Shown here: positions 15,477 through 18,334 of the stretch, in pieces
Position numbering within the stretch: position 1 is the stretch's first letter
How the letters are laid out: each line of letters begins with the position of its first letter
Origin: Clostridia bacterium
Lineage (GTDB): Bacteria > Aerophobota > Aerophobia > Aerophobales > AE-B3A
DNA length: 18,334 nt
Direction: 5' to 3'
Assembly (NCBI GenBank): GCA_009618505.1
Contig: WJOQ01000069.1
Coordinates: 1-18,334, forward strand
The notes under the pieces: model-generated
Seen by the model: the letters and a program-made list of their open reading frames with translations, nothing else
Told to the model about the DNA's origin: nothing
Database searches by the model: none
Translations under genes and position numbers: made by a program

Positions 15477-17807
15477 ATGACATCTAAGAAAAAGGTATAC
15501 CAAGATCCGTTACAGCCTATAGACAATCGCGTGGAGGATCTTCTGAAAAGAATGACCATAGAAGAAAAGGTGGCTCAGCTTCGTGCAGGCTGGCCCATGT
15601 GCTATGGCTATAGAAAACGGGACGGAAAGGTTGAAATGGTAGAAGAGCTGAAAGCTGTTCTCACCAAGATCGCTATCGGCCACTTGGCTGGGCTGCTGCG
15701 AGCCGACCCCTGGGTAGGAATTACACCGGAAATGGGTCTGAGCAGGCATCAGGGCGCTGAGATAGTCAATGCTGTCCAACGCCATATTAAGGAAAACACG
15801 CGCCTGGGAATCCCGGTGTTGATCGGAGATGATGGTAACCACGGTCAGCTTGGGATTGGAGCCACGATTTTTCCTGCTCTCTGTGCCATCGGCTGCAGCT
15901 GGAATCCTGATTTGCATGAGGCAATGGCTCATGCCATGGCAGCCGAAATGCGAGCTCAGGGTCAGACCGTTCTCTTTGCTCCTGATCTGGATGTTCTTCG
16001 AGATCCTCGCTGGGGTCGCAGTGACCAGAACTACGGCGAAGATCCCTATCATGTGAGCCGAATGGGTTGTGCCATGGTTCGGGGGCTCCAAGGCGAGAGT
16101 CTGGCCACAGATCACAGTGTTGTTGCGTTGTTGCGTGTATATCCCGGATTGGGAGATGCAGAGGGAGGGCATGACTTCACTCGCGTGCATCTTGGCTTGA
16201 GAGAGATGCACGAAGTCGTGCTGCGGCCGTGGAAGGAAGCGATTCGGGAAGGGGCTCAAGGGGTGATGGTCGAGGTTGCCGACTATGACGGGATTCTCGC
16301 CCCGGGAAGCCACTACTATGTGACCGAACTGCTGCGGGATGAATGGGGCTTTCAGGGAATGGCGATGGGAGATGCCGGAGCTATAATGGCTTTGCTGAGA
16401 AGGCATGTAGCGCAAAGCAAACTGGAAGCTGCAGTATTGGCATTGAAAGCCGGTCTTGATCAGAATGAGACCGATTTCAGGTTAGGTGGTGACAGTGAGT
16501 CGGATCGAGCATACGCTGATGGCATCCCTCAAGCATTAAAGCGTGGGCTCGTCTCTATTGAGGAGATCGATCGATCGGTGCGGCGAGTGCTCCGGCTGAA
16601 GTTCCTTTTGGGATTGTTTGAAAATCCATTCGTTGATCCCGAAAAGGCGCAAGCTGTTGCCCGGTGTGCTGAGCATCGGAAGCTTGCTCTGGAAACAGCG
16701 TGCCAGAGTATCGTGCTGCTAAAAAATATGAATGGCATCCTTCCTTTTTGCGGAGTCCTTGAATCATTTGCCGTCATCGGCCCAAATGCGGATAACAGCT
16801 GGAATCAGCTGGGAGATCAGGCGCCCTCACATAGCCGCGAGCACGTAGTGACCATTTTAGACGGTATAACAAGCAGAGCAGCAAAAGATGGTATTACTGT
16901 TCATTATGCCAAGGGCTGCGGAATCAGAGAGCGGTCGAAAAAAGGATTTACTGAAGCTGTACAAGCAGCAAAGAAGTCAGATATCGTTGTGGCTGCGGTG
17001 GGCAGCTCCAGCGAGATCCGCTATCCACGAGCGGGTGAGCATCACGGGGACCGATCAGACGAAGCGGATTGCGGTGAGAATGTTGCGCGCGCCACTTTGG
17101 ATCTTCTAGGAGTTCAGGAAGAACTCCTCAAAGCCCTCAAGGAGACAGGGAAACCGCTTGTGGTGGTTTTGATTCACGGTCGTGCGATGTCAATCAATTG
17201 GGTTGCGGAGAATGCCGATGCGATTGTGGATGCATGGTACCCCGGTGAACAAGGCGGCACAGCAGTGGCGGAGGTTCTCTTTGGAGATTATAACCCAGGA
17301 GGCAAACTTCCGGTTTCGGTTCCGAGGCATGTAGGACAGCTGCCTGTCTATTACTACAGCCATCTGAAGAGGCGACCTGATTATACGGATATGAGCTCCC
17401 AACCTCTCTATCCATTTGGCTTTGGACTCAGCTATACAAGCTTTTCATATGCCAATCTGACGATTGATCCGGATGTCATACCCATAGATGGCAAGGCTGC
17501 TGTCAGCGTTGAAGTGAGCAACATAGGTGGCAGAGCGGGAGATGAAGTGGTGCAGCTGTACATACGGGATGAAGTAAGCTCCACTGTACGTCCATACAAA
17601 GAGCTAAAAGGCTTTTCCAGGATAAATTTGAAAGCGGGAGAAACCAAAAGAGTTACCTTTCAGGTGGGCTGGGAAGAGCTGTGTTTCTGTGGACCTGATC
17701 TTAGATGGATAGTTGAACCGGGAGTGTTTATGATAATGGTGGGAAGCAGCTCTGAGGATATTTCCCTTAGCAGCTTTTTAATAGTGAAGAACGAGGAGCC
17801 TTTGTGA
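15477..17807 (+). CDS. GH3 family beta-glycosidase with altered Lys-His motif
   Basis: This 776-residue protein has the full GH3 layout: barrel domain (about 20-330), alpha/beta sandwich (about 390-640) and fibronectin-III-like C-terminal domain (about 690-770). GDDGNHG at 117-123, DPRWGRSDQNYGEDP at 176-190 and the nucleophile Asp299 in MGDAGAI are present. AGEHHGDRSD in the second domain occupies the place of the usual acid/base loop, with extra residues after it. The canonical sugar-binding Lys-His motif, usually KHFPGYG, reads Arg220-Val221-Tyr-Pro-Gly-Leu-Gly here, so substrate binding must differ. Beta-glucosidase or beta-xylosidase activity is the family default. No signal peptide. AAGGAG at 15463-15468 supports the start. 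The gene is richer in G and C than its neighbours (33 of 60 bases at 16561-16620 against 21 of 60 at 13921-13980), suggesting separate origin. Confidence 0.92.
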   Translation: MTSKKKVYQDPLQPIDNRVEDLLKRMTIEEKVAQLRAGWPMCYGYRKRDGKVEMVEELKAVLTKIAIGHLAGLLRADPWVGITPEMGLSRHQGAEIVNAVQRHIKENTRLGIPVLIGDDGNHGQLGIGATIFPALCAIGCSWNPDLHEAMAHAMAAEMRAQGQTVLFAPDLDVLRDPRWGRSDQNYGEDPYHVSRMGCAMVRGLQGESLATDHSVVALLRVYPGLGDAEGGHDFTRVHLGLREMHEVVLRPWKEAIREGAQGVMVEVADYDGILAPGSHYYVTELLRDEWGFQGMAMGDAGAIMALLRRHVAQSKLEAAVLALKAGLDQNETDFRLGGDSESDRAYADGIPQALKRGLVSIEEIDRSVRRVLRLKFLLGLFENPFVDPEKAQAVARCAEHRKLALETACQSIVLLKNMNGILPFCGVLESFAVIGPNADNSWNQLGDQAPSHSREHVVTILDGITSRAAKDGITVHYAKGCGIRERSKKGFTEAVQAAKKSDIVVAAVGSSSEIRYPRAGEHHGDRSDEADCGENVARATLDLLGVQEELLKALKETGKPLVVVLIHGRAMSINWVAENADAIVDAWYPGEQGGTAVAEVLFGDYNPGGKLPVSVPRHVGQLPVYYYSHLKRRPDYTDMSSQPLYPFGFGLSYTSFSYANLTIDPDVIPIDGKAAVSVEVSNIGGRAGDEVVQLYIRDEVSSTVRPYKELKGFSRINLKAGETKRVTFQVGWEELCFCGPDLRWIVEPGVFMIMVGSSSEDISLSSFLIVKNEEPL

Positions 17808-18334
17808 AGAAGTCTATACATACTAAATCCTACTAACCAGCGTTATCGGTTATCGACCCTCCTCTAAGGCAAAGGTCATCATTTTATCACCCTTCCCTTT
17901 TTCGAACTATCTAACCGGATAATCGAGCTAGCCAAAATATTCATTTAAATACTGATTTAAGTTCATTAAGTCGTTTACTTTAGATACCTCTTGACAGGTA
18001 TTTTTTATAAAAGAATAGTAGAATGCTCCTCAGCTTACTGGCGGATGAATGGCAAACCTTGTAATACTGATTTAAAATAAGCCTCAAAAATTCATAAAGG
18101 GAGGATTTCATAACCTCATAAAAAACTTTGCCTTCTATGCCCCTAGATCAACGTGAAATGAGCAAAAAAATATAAAGGTATATCTAGAAATCAAGTCTTC
18201 TTCTGTTTTGATATAGGAAATTATACACTCATGGTTAGAATGTTAACTTGCCTTTTTAAGATCCTACCAGCTAGTTCTTGGAAATCCTTATAAAAAGGGG
18301 ACTTGATATTTCAGGATTTGACACTTTTTTAAGC
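17808..18334. other. Non-coding 3' region
   Basis: No supported gene is seen on either strand in these 527 bases. Besides the terminator at 17982-18006, the region holds a 13-base direct repeat (AATACTGATTTAA at 17948-17960 and 18063-18075, 115 bases apart) and an inverted pair AAATCCT (18282-18288) with AGGATTT (18313-18319). A TTGACA at 18318-18323 could be the -35 box of a promoter whose -10 lies outside the window. Confidence 0.5.
17982..18006 (+). terminator. Probable terminator of the hydrolase operon
   Basis: AGATACCT at 17982-17989 pairs with AGGTATTT at 17996-18003 (one G:T pair), with a six-base loop and a T run at 18001-18006. It lies 175 bases after the GH3 stop codon. A TTGACA string here falls across the loop and the stem and is better explained by the hairpin than as a promoter. 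Confidence 0.55.

Noticed and set aside
15510..16415. Long open frame on the minus strand opposite the GH3 gene (301 codons)
   Set aside because: It lies fully inside a clear GH3 coding sequence and its translation shows no recognisable domain; the higher GC of this gene makes antisense open frames more likely by chance.
17991..18019. TTGACA with an AATAGT box 17 bases downstream, promoter-like
   Set aside because: TTGACA overlaps the loop and stem of a hairpin with a T run, and no gene follows; a terminator explains it better.
18022..18090. Very short open frames (8-13 codons) in the 3' region
   Set aside because: There is no ribosome binding site, no similarity and no conservation evidence.
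1..18334. CRISPR arrays, tRNA or rRNA genes, insertion sequences
   Set aside because: I saw no regularly spaced repeats, cloverleaf-like segments, rRNA motifs or transposase-like proteins.

Overview
The window is one long block of genes, all on the + strand, from an AT-rich bacterium. It looks like a catabolic locus for a plant-type or otherwise decorated glycan. It holds a family 5 ABC importer (binding protein and two permeases), four glycoside hydrolase-type proteins, and a set of less expected enzymes: a polysaccharide-deacetylase-like protein, a ThuA-like protein, two uroporphyrinogen-decarboxylase-family (UroD) proteins and a DegT/StrS aminotransferase. Only the binding protein has a recognisable signal peptide, so oligosaccharides appear to be imported and trimmed in the cytoplasm. 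The host cannot be named from this sequence. Low GC, strong Shine-Dalgarno sites and this gene repertoire would suit an anaerobic fermenter (Thermotogae, Bacillota, or candidate phyla such as Atribacterota or Aerophobota). That is inference, not identification.

Layout. Positions 1-808 carry no gene: an intrinsic terminator of an upstream unit (51-92), a GC-rich self-complementary stretch (about 101-403), a palindrome (447-488) and a leader element (580-640) that recurs at 5785-5845. The import unit follows at 809-5728: binding protein, intercistronic hairpin, DppB-type permease, DppC-type permease, deacetylase-like gene. A second unit at 5929-7727 encodes ThuA and UroD-1, joined by an ATGA overlap. 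A DegT aminotransferase (7912-9162) and a GH51 arabinofuranosidase (9318-10847) each follow an intergenic gap. A closely spaced run at 10898-17807 encodes a six-hairpin glycosidase-like protein, a clan GH-A glycosidase, UroD-2 and a GH3 enzyme. A probable terminator lies at 17982-18006. No gene is supported from 17808 to the end.

How they may work together. The importer delivers oligosaccharides; GH51 would remove arabinofuranosyl side chains; the GH-A, six-hairpin and GH3 proteins would cleave the backbone or other decorations. ThuA, the two UroD proteins, the deacetylase-like protein and the aminotransferase suggest that the sugars carry modifications (keto, methyl, acyl or amino groups), but no substrate can be read from the sequence. 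No ABC ATPase, transcription regulator, corrinoid protein or sugar-phosphate pathway gene is in the window.

Most notable: the duplicated leader with a compensatory base-pair change; the UroD pair with non-canonical metal-site residues; a GH3 protein whose usual Lys-His motif reads Arg-Val and whose base composition differs from its neighbours; and two hydrolase-like proteins that I cannot place in a numbered GH family.
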